A stretch of 64,000 nt of DNA from Opacimonas sp002292215 (GTDB lineage: Bacteria; Pseudomonadota; Gammaproteobacteria; Enterobacterales; Alteromonadaceae): positions 2,728,001 to 2,792,000 of the forward strand of contig OX044360.1 of NCBI GenBank assembly GCA_943846745.1. Direction: 5' to 3'. Positions 26,438-36,587 of this stretch are shown in pieces. The notes below the pieces were generated by a model that had not been told where the DNA came from, ran no database searches, and worked only from the letters and a program-made list of their open reading frames with translations. The first letter of the stretch is position 1; each line of letters opens with the position of its first letter. Made by a program: the position numbers and the translations under genes.

Positions 26438-28492
26438 ATGGATACCCCTATGTCTGAATCTAATCAACCCCATTCGTCACCTTACCCACATATGTTAGCA
26501 CCACTTGATTTGGGGTTTACGACTCTTAAAAACCGTGTATTGATGGGCTCAATGCATGTTGGTTTAGAAGAAGAAAAAGGGGGATTTGCCAAATTAGCCG
26601 CTTTTTATGCTGCTCGAGCTAAGGGTGGAGTAGGTTTGATTGTTACCGGCGGGATCAGTCCCAATATAGCCGGTTGGGTGGCACCGTTTGCTGGACGCAT
26701 GAGTAGTTCACGTCATGCCAAAAAACATCAAGTGATCACCGATGCGGTTCACGCCGAAGGTGGTAAAATTTGCATGCAGATTTTGCACTCAGGTCGCTAT
26801 GGTTATCATCCGTTAAACGTCTCAGCATCAGCTGTTAAATCACCCATTACACCATTTAAACCCAAGTCTTTATCGACACGTGGAGTATATAAAACTATCA
26901 ATGATTACGCTCAATGTGCCGTTTACGCGCAATCAGCAGGGTATGATGGCGTGGAAATAATGGGCAGTGAAGGGTACTTAATCAATCAGTTTTTTTGTGA
27001 ACGGACTAATTTCCGAGATGATGAATTTGGTGGTAGCTTAGAAAATCGTGCGCGTTTGGCGATTGAAACCGTCAAACAAACCCGCGCAGAAGTAGGGCCT
27101 AATTTCATTATTATTTATCGCTTGTCGATGCTCGATTTAGTGGAAGGTGGTGCGCCATGGGATGAAGTGGTATATCTAGCTAAGGCAATTGAAGCGGCAG
27201 GCGCAACACTTATTAACACTGGCATCGGTTGGCATGAATCACGTGTGCCTACGATTGCAACCTCGGTACCGCGTGCCGCATTTACCTGGATCACCCAGCG
27301 CATGAAATCCGAAGTCACTATCCCGCTGATTACTACCAACCGTATCAATACCCCAGAGGTGGCTGAGCAAGTGTTAGCTGATGGACATGCTGATATGGTA
27401 TCGATGGCACGCCCCTTTTTGGCCGATCCTGATTTTGTGGCCAAAGCCATGCGCAATCAATCAGACCAAATCAACACCTGTATAGCGTGTAATCAAGCGT
27501 GTCTCGATCATGCTTTTGAACAAAAGCGCGCGAGTTGCTTAGTCAATCCACAAGCCTGTTATGAAACTGAGTTGATCTTTAAAACCGTAGGACAAGCCAA
27601 AAAACTCGCCGTGATTGGTGCTGGTCCTGCTGGCTTAGCTTTTGCCACTTATGCTGCTAAGCGAGGGCATGACGTACATTTGTACGAGCAATCAAGCGCA
27701 ATAGGCGGACAGTTTAATTACGCCAAACAAGTCCCAGGCAAAGAAGAGTTTTATGAAACCTTACGCTATTACGCTCGGATGATTGAGGTGTTAGGTGTGC
27801 AGTTACATCTCAATACACGCGTTGATGCCAAAGCACTTGCTGGACAAGGTTTTGCTGAAGTAATTATGGCAACTGGAATTAAGCCTCGTGACTTAACGAT
27901 CCCAGGACACGATCATACTAAGGTGATGAGTTATATTGACGTTTTACGTGACCATAAACCAGTGGGGCAAAAAGTCGCGGTCATTGGGGCGGGGGGGATA
28001 GGCTTTGATGTGTCGGAGTATTTGGTCGAACATGAAAACCTAACGACTAATCTAGATAAATGGTTAACTCATTGGGGGATTGATAAAAACTATACTACGC
28101 CAGGCTCACTGACTGAAAAACATATTACACCGACGACGCGCGAAGTATATTTACTGCAACGTAAAACCTCTAAAGTCGGTAAAGGCTTAGGTAAAACGAC
28201 AGGCTGGATCCACCGTACTTCGCTAGCACATCACCAAGTAAAAATGATGAGCGGTGTCAGCTATGAAAAAATCGATGATGCGGGTTTACACATTATGGTC
28301 GGCGATGAGTACCAAATATTAGACGTAGATCATGTGATTGTCTGTGCTGGTCAAGAACCGTTACGGGAATTAGAAACGCAGCTCCAAGCATTAAGTATAC
28401 CGCTACATATTATTGGCGGGGCATATGAGGCGGGAGAATTAGATGCGAAACGCGCGATCCGTCAAGGCGCTGAATTAGCGGCGAAGATTTAA
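26438..28492 (+). CDS. fadH: 2,4-dienoyl-CoA reductase (NADPH)
   Basis: Reduces 2,4-dienoyl-CoA during beta-oxidation of unsaturated fatty acids, using FMN, FAD and a [4Fe-4S] cluster. It has 684 residues: an N-terminal old-yellow-enzyme barrel (LAPLDLGFTTLKNRVLMGSMH, about 1-350), the cluster cysteines in CIACNQACLDHAF...SCLVNP, an FAD motif (VIGAGPAGLAFATYAAKRG) at about 386 and an NADPH motif (VIGAGGIGFDVSEYL) at about 512. Neither ATG 26438 nor ATG 26450 has a clear ribosome site, so the first four residues are uncertain. Confidence 0.96.
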   Translation: MDTPMSESNQPHSSPYPHMLAPLDLGFTTLKNRVLMGSMHVGLEEEKGGFAKLAAFYAARAKGGVGLIVTGGISPNIAGWVAPFAGRMSSSRHAKKHQVITDAVHAEGGKICMQILHSGRYGYHPLNVSASAVKSPITPFKPKSLSTRGVYKTINDYAQCAVYAQSAGYDGVEIMGSEGYLINQFFCERTNFRDDEFGGSLENRARLAIETVKQTRAEVGPNFIIIYRLSMLDLVEGGAPWDEVVYLAKAIEAAGATLINTGIGWHESRVPTIATSVPRAAFTWITQRMKSEVTIPLITTNRINTPEVAEQVLADGHADMVSMARPFLADPDFVAKAMRNQSDQINTCIACNQACLDHAFEQKRASCLVNPQACYETELIFKTVGQAKKLAVIGAGPAGLAFATYAAKRGHDVHLYEQSSAIGGQFNYAKQVPGKEEFYETLRYYARMIEVLGVQLHLNTRVDAKALAGQGFAEVIMATGIKPRDLTIPGHDHTKVMSYIDVLRDHKPVGQKVAVIGAGGIGFDVSEYLVEHENLTTNLDKWLTHWGIDKNYTTPGSLTEKHITPTTREVYLLQRKTSKVGKGLGKTTGWIHRTSLAHHQVKMMSGVSYEKIDDAGLHIMVGDEYQILDVDHVIVCAGQEPLRELETQLQALSIPLHIIGGAYEAGELDAKRAIRQGAELAAKI

Positions 28493-28529
28493 CGCACTGT
28501 GATCCGTTATAAAATACACGTTGATAAAA

Positions 28530-29267
28530 ATGCGCCTCGATAAATTTATTTGCCAGAGCACGGAGTTATCAAAAGCAGATGTAACCGAGCAGCTTCTTGC
28601 TGGTTACGTTTCTGTTAACGGTGAGATAAAGACTGATGGCTCGACACAAGTTCATGAAAACAATACGATTACGCTTAATGGAAAAGTATTAACTCCTCGT
28701 GCGTTTCGCTACATCATGTTACACAAACCACCCGGTACGATCTGTTCCAATGTAGATGAACATTATCCTTCAGTGTTTAATTATGTAGATATTGATTATC
28801 CCAGTGATTTGCATATTGTGGGGCGTTTGGATGCGGATACAACCGGCTTAGTATTAATTACCGATGATGGGCGCTGGTCTTATGGGGTAACGCATCCTGA
28901 TAAACATTGCCCTAAAGTTTACCGAGTTGGCTTGTCTCGTCCTATAGCCTGCGATGTTGCAGAAAAATTTAAAACAGGTATCGCCTTGCAAGGTGAAGCA
29001 CAATTAACGTTGCCGGCGTCATTAACCGAACTTTCCCCTCAAGAAGTGCTACTAACCATCACCCAAGGTAAGTTTCATCAGGTCAAACGAATGTTCGCTG
29101 CCGTCGGTAATCGTGTTGTGTCATTGCACCGTGAGTCTATCGGACCGGTACAATTGAATATTGCAGAAGGGCATTGGCGTTACTTGACCGAAACGGAAGT
29201 GCAAGCACTACAAACCACACCACCCCTTTCCACTTCAACCTCTTTTACTACACCACCTTACTCGTAA
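28530..29267 (+). CDS. rsuA: 16S rRNA pseudouridine(516) synthase RsuA
   Basis: Isomerises U516 of 16S rRNA. It has 245 residues from ATG 28530 (MRLDKFICQST), matching the E. coli start; an in-frame TTG lies three codons upstream. An N-terminal S4-like domain is followed by the catalytic GRLDADTTGLVLITDDG and the late motif KFHQVKRMFAAVGN. The last 20 residues are a P/S/T-rich tail, and the gene ends 20 bp inside the convergent xseA. Confidence 0.95.
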   Translation: MRLDKFICQSTELSKADVTEQLLAGYVSVNGEIKTDGSTQVHENNTITLNGKVLTPRAFRYIMLHKPPGTICSNVDEHYPSVFNYVDIDYPSDLHIVGRLDADTTGLVLITDDGRWSYGVTHPDKHCPKVYRVGLSRPIACDVAEKFKTGIALQGEAQLTLPASLTELSPQEVLLTITQGKFHQVKRMFAAVGNRVVSLHRESIGPVQLNIAEGHWRYLTETEVQALQTTPPLSTSTSFTTPPYS

Positions 29268-30606
29268 TTTCCCCATTGGCTAATTTGGTTTTCAGTATAT
29301 CACCCGATTGCACATCTTGAGGATCCATCACCACCTTATCACCCACAAAACTAATACTATAGCCGCGCGACAATGTGGCTAATGGGCTAACCGAATTAAG
29401 AATGCCGGTAACACGGGCAAAGCGTTGTTGTTGGTTTTGTAATTGGCTATCCATTGCTTTAGTTAGCCGCTGCGCCAAGGATTGTGACTGTTGCTGAGCG
29501 TTTGCCACCTGATGCACCGGTGAAACACGTTGCAGGCGATGAGCCAGAGACTGGTGACGCTGCTGGCTGCGGTGTAAGCGATTATGCACCGCATGTTGTA
29601 ACTGGATAGTCAGTTGATCAACGCGCTGTGTTTGTTGTTCTAGACGGTGTTGCGGGTGATTTTGTTGTAAACGCCCAGCGACTAACTGATGTTGGTAATT
29701 CAGTTGCTTCATCTTACCCGTCATAGCGCTGTGTAAGCGTTGTTGCAAATTGGCAATGGAGGCTACGATTTCACTTAAATCATTACTGACAAATTCAGCC
29801 GCTTGTGAAGGCGTTGCTGCACGTATATCAGCGACAAAATCGGCAATAGTGACATCCACTTCATGACCCACAGCGCTAACAATCGGTAGTTGCGAACTAA
29901 AGATAGCACGGGCGACGATTTCTTCATTAAAACACCATAAGTCTTCTAATGAACCACCACCACGGCCAACGATCAATACATCGACTTCGCGACGCCGGTT
30001 AGCGATAAATATCGCATTGACGATTTGTTCCGCTGCACCGCCGCCTTGTACCTGACTTGGATACACAATGACATTAATCATCGGGTTACGACGTTTTAAT
30101 ACCGTTAGTATGTCGTGTAAGGCCGCACCCGTAGCAGAAGTAACGATACCGACAGTGTTGATGTGGCTTGGGATTGCTTGTTTAGTTTGAGTCGCAAACA
30201 AACCTTCTTGCTGTAAACGGTTTTTGAGTAATTCGTATTGTTGCTTTAATGCACCTTCACCATCAAATTCTAAATGTTCAACAATGATTTGATAATCGCC
30301 ACGCGGTTCATATAAACCCACGTTTGCGCGAACCAACACACTATCGCCTTCTTTAGGACGTTGTTTTACGCGACCATTGGCACCTTTAAACATGGCTGCT
30401 TTGACTTGAGCATTGCGGTCTTTTAAGGTGAAATACCAATGTCCTGATGATGCTGCCACAAAATTAGATATTTCAGCACTGATCCATACTTGGCCAATTT
30501 GCGTTTTGAGCAAGCTGCCAACCATTTGATTTAGTTTACCCACACTTAAAATATTGCGTTGGGTTGCTGCTGATGCCGAAGCTCGTGTCGAAGAAGTTGA
30601 ATACAT
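29248..30606 (-). CDS. xseA: Exodeoxyribonuclease VII large subunit
   Basis: Catalytic subunit of the single-strand exonuclease ExoVII. It has 452 residues from ATG 30606; a GTG at 30624 would add six residues and neither start has a strong ribosome site. An OB-fold domain (QVWISAEISNFVAASSGHWYFTLKD) is followed by the catalytic region GIVTSATGAALHDIL...VIVYPSQVQG...GRGGGSLEDLW and a Q/H-rich coiled-coil. It is divergent from guaB and its 3' end overlaps rsuA by 20 bp. Confidence 0.95.
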   Translation of the reverse strand: MYSTSSTRASASAATQRNILSVGKLNQMVGSLLKTQIGQVWISAEISNFVAASSGHWYFTLKDRNAQVKAAMFKGANGRVKQRPKEGDSVLVRANVGLYEPRGDYQIIVEHLEFDGEGALKQQYELLKNRLQQEGLFATQTKQAIPSHINTVGIVTSATGAALHDILTVLKRRNPMINVIVYPSQVQGGGAAEQIVNAIFIANRRREVDVLIVGRGGGSLEDLWCFNEEIVARAIFSSQLPIVSAVGHEVDVTIADFVADIRAATPSQAAEFVSNDLSEIVASIANLQQRLHSAMTGKMKQLNYQHQLVAGRLQQNHPQHRLEQQTQRVDQLTIQLQHAVHNRLHRSQQRHQSLAHRLQRVSPVHQVANAQQQSQSLAQRLTKAMDSQLQNQQQRFARVTGILNSVSPLATLSRGYSISFVGDKVVMDPQDVQSGDILKTKLANGEITSKVV

Positions 30607-30639
30607 TAAAAAAGAATTTCCCACTTTACTAAAATTTAG

Positions 30640-30668
30640 TTTACCTTAAACCCAAAAACCACTACAAT
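30640..30668 (+). promoter_or_regulatory. Probable sigma-70 promoter of guaBA
   Basis: TTTACC at 30640 and TACAAT at 30663 are 17 bp apart, 49 bp before guaB. I saw no clear PurR box in the xseA-guaB gap. Confidence 0.55.
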
Positions 30669-30717
30669 CACACCGCAATTAATACCTGATACCAAACTGA
30701 TACAGAAGGTTACTTGC

Positions 30718-32187
30718 ATGTTACGAATTGCTCAAGAAGCACTCACATTTGACGATGTTTTAATCGTTCCTGGACACTCTCAAGTGCTCCCTCACACCGC
30801 ACAGTTAAACACGCGTTTAACTCGTAAAGTGAATCTTAACATCCCACTTATTTCTGCCGCTATGGATACGGTATCAGAAGCACGTCTGGCTATTGCGCTG
30901 GCGCAAGAAGGCGGCATTGGTTTTATTCACAAAAATATGTCTGCAGAGCAACAAGCAGAACATGTTCGCCAAGTTAAAAAATACGAATCAGGTGTTGTTT
31001 CAGACCCTGTGACTGTTCGTTCTTCCGCTACTATAGGACAAGTGAACGAGTTAAGCCAGCGCTTAGGTTATTCTGGTTTTCCGGTGACCGATGATGAAAA
31101 TAATCTAATTGGTATTGTTACGGGGCGTGATTTACGTTTTGAAACTCACCTCGATGCGTCAATTGAAACTGTGATGACTCCAAAAGAGCGTCTAGTGACG
31201 GTTAAATCAGGTGCACCTTCAGAGATCGTTCTCGAATTAATGCACGAACACCGTATTGAAAAAATCTTAGTCGTGGATGATGCCTTTAAACTACATGGTT
31301 TGATTACAGTCAAAGATTTCCAAAAAGCAGAAAATAAACCCAATGCATGTAAAGATGATTTAGGTCGTTTACGTGTAGGTGCAGCTGTAAGCGTCGGAGC
31401 AGGTACTGATGAGCGAATCGCTGCATTAGTTGAAGCTGGCGTAGATGTATTATTGATTGACACTTCGCATGGTCATTCTCAAGGGGTTATAGACCGCGTT
31501 GCTAAAGTGCGCGCAGATTATCCAGATTTACAATTAATTGCAGGTAACGTGGCAACCGGTGCAGGTGCTAAAGCACTGGCCGATGCCGGTGTTGATGCGG
31601 TGAAAGTGGGTATTGGCCCCGGTTCAATTTGTACGACTCGTATAGTGACAGGTTGTGGTGTGCCACAAATTACAGCTATCTCTGATGCCGTGGATGCACT
31701 AGTTGGCACTGATATTCCAGTCATTGCTGATGGCGGTATCCGTTTTTCTGGTGATATTGTTAAAGCATTAGTGGCTGGCGCAAGCTGTGTCATGGTTGGT
31801 TCAATGCTTGCTGGTACTGAAGAAGCACCTGGCGATGTTGAATTATATCAAGGTCGTTATTACAAATCTTATCGCGGCATGGGTTCATTAGGTGCGATGG
31901 ATCAAAGTAATGGTTCGTCAGATCGATATTTCCAAGATAGCAAAAGTGCAGAAAAATTAGTACCAGAAGGAATTGAAGGTCGCGTTGCTTATAAAGGTCC
32001 AATCACGAATATCATTCACCAACAAATGGGTGGATTACGTTCAGCAATGGGACTAACAGGTTGCGAGACAATTGTAGAATTAAATACAAAACCAGAATTC
32101 GTAAAAATAACGGCAGCAGGGATGGGCGAGTCGCACGTACACGATGTGAGTATTACTAAAGAAGCGCCAAATTACCGTTTAGGGTAA
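30718..32187 (+). CDS. guaB: IMP dehydrogenase
   Basis: Oxidises IMP to XMP with NAD+, the first committed step to GMP. It has 489 residues: TIM barrel (EALTFDDVLIVPGHSQVLP), two inserted CBS domains at about 95-210 (SDPVTVRSSATIGQV), the catalytic-cysteine loop GPGSICTTRIVTGCG at about 305 and the flap region. guaA follows after a terminator hairpin. Confidence 0.98.
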   Translation: MLRIAQEALTFDDVLIVPGHSQVLPHTAQLNTRLTRKVNLNIPLISAAMDTVSEARLAIALAQEGGIGFIHKNMSAEQQAEHVRQVKKYESGVVSDPVTVRSSATIGQVNELSQRLGYSGFPVTDDENNLIGIVTGRDLRFETHLDASIETVMTPKERLVTVKSGAPSEIVLELMHEHRIEKILVVDDAFKLHGLITVKDFQKAENKPNACKDDLGRLRVGAAVSVGAGTDERIAALVEAGVDVLLIDTSHGHSQGVIDRVAKVRADYPDLQLIAGNVATGAGAKALADAGVDAVKVGIGPGSICTTRIVTGCGVPQITAISDAVDALVGTDIPVIADGGIRFSGDIVKALVAGASCVMVGSMLAGTEEAPGDVELYQGRYYKSYRGMGSLGAMDQSNGSSDRYFQDSKSAEKLVPEGIEGRVAYKGPITNIIHQQMGGLRSAMGLTGCETIVELNTKPEFVKITAAGMGESHVHDVSITKEAPNYRLG

Positions 32188-32205
32188 TTATCTGCGTGAT
32201 TTATT

Positions 32206-32232
32206 CAGGCTAGCTAGATGCTAGCCTGTTTT
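32206..32232 (+). terminator. Hairpin between guaB and guaA
   Basis: A 9-bp perfect stem (CAGGCTAGC / GCTAGCCTG) with a 5-nt loop is followed by TTTT. It should reduce read-through from guaB to guaA, or stabilise the guaB 3' end. Confidence 0.7.
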
Positions 32233-32267
32233 GTTTATCCATACACCTAATTCATAGAGACCTATCC

Positions 32268-33845
32268 ATGACTGCAAATATTCATTCTCAAAAGATCCTA
32301 ATTCTTGATTTCGGTTCACAATACACTCAGCTAATCGCTCGTCGTATTCGTGAAATTGGTGTCTACTGCGAATTATGGGCATGGGATGTGACTGAACAAC
32401 AAATTCGTGATTTCTGCCCAGACGGCATTATCTTGTCAGGTGGTCCTGAATCGGTCACTGAAGCTGGTTCGCCACGTGCACCACAATATGTATTTAATGC
32501 CGGTGTACCCGTATTAGGTATCTGTTATGGCATGCAAACAATGGCACAACAACTTGGTGGAGCAGTACAAGGCTCTAATATGCGTGAGTTTGGTTATGCG
32601 CAAGTTGAGTCTATCACCCCTAATGCACTATTCGATAAAATTGAAGATCACATAGGTACTAACGGCAACGCTTTACTAGATGTGTGGATGAGTCATGGTG
32701 ACAAGGTATCTGCTATTCCTGATGGGTTTGTTAAAGTCGCTCAAACGGATAGCTGTCCGTTTGCAGGTATGGTTAATGAAGCGAAGCAATTTTACGGTGT
32801 GCAATTTCACCCAGAAGTCACGCACACTCGTCAAGGTGAGAGATTACTATCAAACTTTGCACTAAATATCTGTGGTTTACAAAAGCTATGGACACCTGAT
32901 GCCATCATTGAAGATGCGATTACACGCATTAAAGAAAAAGTCGGTGATGATGAAGTTATTCTTGGCTTATCAGGTGGCGTAGATTCATCTGTTGTAGCCA
33001 TGCTAATCCATCGTGCAATTGGTCCAAAACTAACCTGTGTATTTGTTGATAATGGTTTGTTACGTCTCAATGAAGGCCAACAAGTCATGGATATGTTTGG
33101 TGATCATTTTGGCTTAAATATCATTAAAGTTGATGCCGAAGCGCGATTTTTAAACGCATTGGGTGGCGAGTCGGATCCAGAAGCTAAGCGTAAGATCATT
33201 GGTCATGAGTTTGTCCATGTATTTGATGAACAGTCGAAGTTGCTTGATAATGCAAAATGGTTAGCACAAGGCACTATTTACCCAGACGTGATTGAATCAG
33301 CCGGTTCTGCCACCGGTAAAGCGCATGTCATTAAATCTCACCATAATGTTGGCGGCTTGCCAGAAGATATGGAAATGGGTTTGGTTGAGCCGTTGCGCGA
33401 ATTATTTAAAGATGAAGTACGCAAGATTGGTTTAGAACTAGGTTTACCTTACGATATGTTATATCGCCATCCTTTTCCTGGTCCAGGTCTAGGTGTACGC
33501 GTATTAGGTGAAATCAAAAAAGAATATTGTGATTTATTACGCCGTGCTGACGCGATTTTCATTGAAGAGTTACATGCTGCGGATTTGTACCATAAAGTGA
33601 GCCAAGCCTTTACGGTATTTTTACCTGTGCGCTCTGTCGGCGTGATGGGTGATGCGCGTAAATATGATTGGGTAGTATCATTACGTGCTGTTGAAACGAT
33701 TGATTTTATGACTGCACATTGGGCGCATTTACCGTATGATTTCTTAGGTAAAGTGTCCAATCGAATCATTAATGAAGTCGACGGTATCAGCCGTGTTGTT
33801 TATGATATTTCGGGCAAACCACCTGCAACTATTGAGTGGGAATAG
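32268..33845 (+). CDS. guaA: GMP synthase (glutamine-hydrolysing)
   Basis: Aminates XMP to GMP. It has 525 residues: an N-terminal class-I glutamine amidotransferase with the nucleophile in GICYGMQTMAQQLGG (about 86) and the histidine in QFHPEVTHT, then an ATP pyrophosphatase domain with LSGGVDSSVVA at about 234, and the C-terminal dimerisation domain ending GKPPATIEWE, the invariant family tail. Confidence 0.98.
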   Translation: MTANIHSQKILILDFGSQYTQLIARRIREIGVYCELWAWDVTEQQIRDFCPDGIILSGGPESVTEAGSPRAPQYVFNAGVPVLGICYGMQTMAQQLGGAVQGSNMREFGYAQVESITPNALFDKIEDHIGTNGNALLDVWMSHGDKVSAIPDGFVKVAQTDSCPFAGMVNEAKQFYGVQFHPEVTHTRQGERLLSNFALNICGLQKLWTPDAIIEDAITRIKEKVGDDEVILGLSGGVDSSVVAMLIHRAIGPKLTCVFVDNGLLRLNEGQQVMDMFGDHFGLNIIKVDAEARFLNALGGESDPEAKRKIIGHEFVHVFDEQSKLLDNAKWLAQGTIYPDVIESAGSATGKAHVIKSHHNVGGLPEDMEMGLVEPLRELFKDEVRKIGLELGLPYDMLYRHPFPGPGLGVRVLGEIKKEYCDLLRRADAIFIEELHAADLYHKVSQAFTVFLPVRSVGVMGDARKYDWVVSLRAVETIDFMTAHWAHLPYDFLGKVSNRIINEVDGISRVVYDISGKPPATIEWE

Positions 33846-33923
33846 CTATCTATTTGTAAGCGCTTTCATAGTGTTAATAATTACTTTATAATATTGTTAA
33901 ATAATTATTAAAAAAGTAACATT

Positions 33924-35483
33924 ATGTCTTATAAACATACCGCTAAACACCTAGTTATTGCCATCACCTTAGTCTCAGTATTAGGTTGTGGTGGCAATAG
34001 TGCACCTGTTTCTTCTTCTGTCCCAGTAAATAACACGCCATCGACAACACAAACAACTACCCCAGCGGCATCGCCAAGTCTAACAACCTTTGCTTTTTTA
34101 ACCACCCAAAACTCTCAACTTGCTAATGATGTTAATTTGCAAATTAGTGGCGAGCGTATTACTGGCCGTTCAACAAATAATGCTAGCGTGAAGGAATTAG
34201 TGGCTACGTTTACGGTGACGAATGCACAAGTTTATGTCGGAAAAACGTTACAAGAGTCTGGTGTAACGGTCAATGATTTTACCGCCCCGGTAGCCTACAA
34301 AGTGATGGGTAGTGATAGTTCAGAATTAAACTTCACGGTTGATTTGATGCAGTTTACTGGCTTACCTATCATCTATCTCAACACTGAAAATAACAGTGAA
34401 ATTGCGTCTAAGGATGAATACATCAATGGCAATATTCGCGTTGTCGGTGGACGTAATTTTCCATCTCTAGAACTGATGGACATGGAGATCCGTGGTCGAG
34501 GCAACTCAACGTGGGAACACCCCAAAAAACCCTATCAAATGAAACTCGATAGCAAACAAGAATTTTTGGGTATGGCTGAAGATAAAAAATGGTTATTTTT
34601 AGCTGAATATTCAGACAAAACCATGTTACGAAACCGTATGGCATTTGAGCTCGGCTATTTAAGTTCGTTAGCGTGGACACCAGATAGTGAGTTTGCTGAA
34701 GTGTATCTAAATGGCTTATATAACGGTACCTATCATATTTCGCAAAAAGTAGAAGAGGATGGTGATAGAGTTGATTTAGGTGATAGTGGTTTTTTATTGG
34801 AAATTGATCAACTTGAACGCTTAGACCAAGATGATGTGTCATTTAATACGGATAGATATTTAGTCAACATTAAAGAGCCTGAGTTAGTTTTAGATGATGC
34901 TCAGTATCAGTATATTTCTCGTTACATTAATGAGTTTGAAGATGCATTGTTTAGCGCTAACTTTGCTAACCCAACTACCGGCTACGCAGCCTATATCAAT
35001 ATAGATAGTTTTGTTGATTGGTTCTTGATTAACGAAATTGTCAAAAATGTGGATGCACAGTGGTGGTCGAGTATCTTCTTTCATGTCATCCCTGGAGAAA
35101 AGATCAACATGGGTCCTTTGTGGGATTTTGATTTATCTTTTGGTAATGTCGATTATGCTGATAGCCAATATGCGCAAGGCTGGTGGGTTAGAGACAATGA
35201 ATGGATAGAACGTTTGTTAGATGATCCTGCGTTTGTTCAGCGAGTCAAAACACGCTTCGCATACTTCAAGTCCAAGCAAACACATATGCTCAATCAAATT
35301 GACGATTATGCCGCCTACTTACAATATGCCCAAGCTGAAAATGATGATAAATGGCAGACGTTCGGTGAATATGTGTGGCCTAATCCTGTGTTTTTCGACA
35401 CACATCAAGAAGAAGTCAATTATCTTAAAACTTGGTTTACCAATCGTATGACTTGGCTTGATGGGGCAATACAAACATTATAA
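33924..35483 (+). CDS. CotH-kinase family lipoprotein
   Basis: It has 519 residues. The lipoprotein signal ends in VSVLGC and is followed by an S/T/P-rich linker, a beta-rich domain at about 50-130, and a CotH domain from about 135. CotH marks are MEIRGRGNSTWEHPKKPY at about 188, AEYSDKTMLRNRMAFELG, DWFLINEIVKNVDAQWW at about 365 and GPLWDFDLSFGN at about 396; the two aspartate motifs correspond to those needed for CotH kinase activity in Bacillus. In a Gram-negative the protein would sit at the outer membrane or surface and its substrate is unknown. It ends in a 6-bp convergent overlap with the phospholipase gene. Confidence 0.87.
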   Translation: MSYKHTAKHLVIAITLVSVLGCGGNSAPVSSSVPVNNTPSTTQTTTPAASPSLTTFAFLTTQNSQLANDVNLQISGERITGRSTNNASVKELVATFTVTNAQVYVGKTLQESGVTVNDFTAPVAYKVMGSDSSELNFTVDLMQFTGLPIIYLNTENNSEIASKDEYINGNIRVVGGRNFPSLELMDMEIRGRGNSTWEHPKKPYQMKLDSKQEFLGMAEDKKWLFLAEYSDKTMLRNRMAFELGYLSSLAWTPDSEFAEVYLNGLYNGTYHISQKVEEDGDRVDLGDSGFLLEIDQLERLDQDDVSFNTDRYLVNIKEPELVLDDAQYQYISRYINEFEDALFSANFANPTTGYAAYINIDSFVDWFLINEIVKNVDAQWWSSIFFHVIPGEKINMGPLWDFDLSFGNVDYADSQYAQGWWVRDNEWIERLLDDPAFVQRVKTRFAYFKSKQTHMLNQIDDYAAYLQYAQAENDDKWQTFGEYVWPNPVFFDTHQEEVNYLKTWFTNRMTWLDGAIQTL

Positions 35484-36542
35484 AAATCGTAATTGCACCC
35501 CTAGACTAAATCGTGATTGGTGACTGTTATAATCAATTAGTGAATCACCGTAACCGTTAAAGTATTGTAATAACAAATCATAGCGTTGGGACAGTGGGTA
35601 GGTGAGGTTCACTTGTACACTGCCCCTGTTTTGTGAGCCACTGAGGTTATTGCGAATACGCGTAAAGATTTCTATATTGTTAACTTGAAATGCGTAGCCT
35701 AATTCGACACGACCAATGTAATCATTAATATCAGGATTATCATCGCCTGTAGGATCATCTCTTGAGGTTTTGGTATCTTCGGGGAAGCGCCACCAAGAGC
35801 GAACATAATAAGCCGAGTCGGCATCACTAAATAACGCAGTAAAGATAACACGATTCCAACTACGTGAGCGTAACCCACTTTGCCCATTCGACTGATGGTT
35901 AACCCCAATTTGCAAGGCATTAAAACGATACTTTAATAAACTAAGATCTGCTTGCCATTGATAAAACACTTCTGGTTCGTAATTGGTTTCTCGGAAAGGT
36001 TTGGACACTTCATCATTATACACTTGCCAAAAAGAACGCGCTGTAAAGCCAAAGTAGACGCCAGATAGCGCCTCTTGTTCTTCATCTATTTCTAAATAAA
36101 TAGGGATTTTAGTACTGATTTGAAAAACCGCTTCGACCTTATCAATGTTCTCACTAGTCAAATCTTGTTGAGAAGTCGGATTAGGATTAGATACATAGGA
36201 AATAGGCAACAAATAATTGGTATTGTGTTGGGCAAGACTAAAAGGATTAAGGTTGATTTGTTGATCGGCTAGGCTGCGTTTATCTAAAATAGAAACAGCT
36301 TGTTTGTTTTTTTTGTTGGCTTTTAGTTCAGCCGTAAGCTCGGTAAGCTGTAACTTAGCTTGTGCAATCCGCTGTTCGATGGTTAAAGAAGGAGAGTCTG
36401 TTTCCTGAGGCGAGTCTATTTCAGGAGTCGTAGGGACCGTGTCCTGAATATCATTGTCCTGAGCCAAATTAAAAAAGCTTATACCAAGCAGTATAATACC
36501 GCTCAGTATAGCCTTTAACGTTCTTTCAGATAGATGCGGCAT
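35478..36542 (-). CDS. pldA: Outer-membrane phospholipase A
   Basis: Beta-barrel phospholipase that removes misplaced phospholipids from the outer leaflet. It has 354 residues: a signal peptide (about 1-27), an E/K/Q-rich periplasmic stretch with LTIEQRIAQAKLQLTELTAELK, then the barrel from about 100. The active site HQSNGQSGLRSRSWNR keeps the His-Ser pair and the supporting Asn. The C-terminus ends in Phe-Leu after SRFSLGVQL, usual for barrel proteins. The start is ATG 36542. Confidence 0.93.
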   Translation of the reverse strand: MPHLSERTLKAILSGIILLGISFFNLAQDNDIQDTVPTTPEIDSPQETDSPSLTIEQRIAQAKLQLTELTAELKANKKNKQAVSILDKRSLADQQINLNPFSLAQHNTNYLLPISYVSNPNPTSQQDLTSENIDKVEAVFQISTKIPIYLEIDEEQEALSGVYFGFTARSFWQVYNDEVSKPFRETNYEPEVFYQWQADLSLLKYRFNALQIGVNHQSNGQSGLRSRSWNRVIFTALFSDADSAYYVRSWWRFPEDTKTSRDDPTGDDNPDINDYIGRVELGYAFQVNNIEIFTRIRNNLSGSQNRGSVQVNLTYPLSQRYDLLLQYFNGYGDSLIDYNSHQSRFSLGVQLRFL

Positions 36543-36587
36543 AATTTACCTTCCTTGGATAATTAATGCTGATGTGATAGCGGATTG

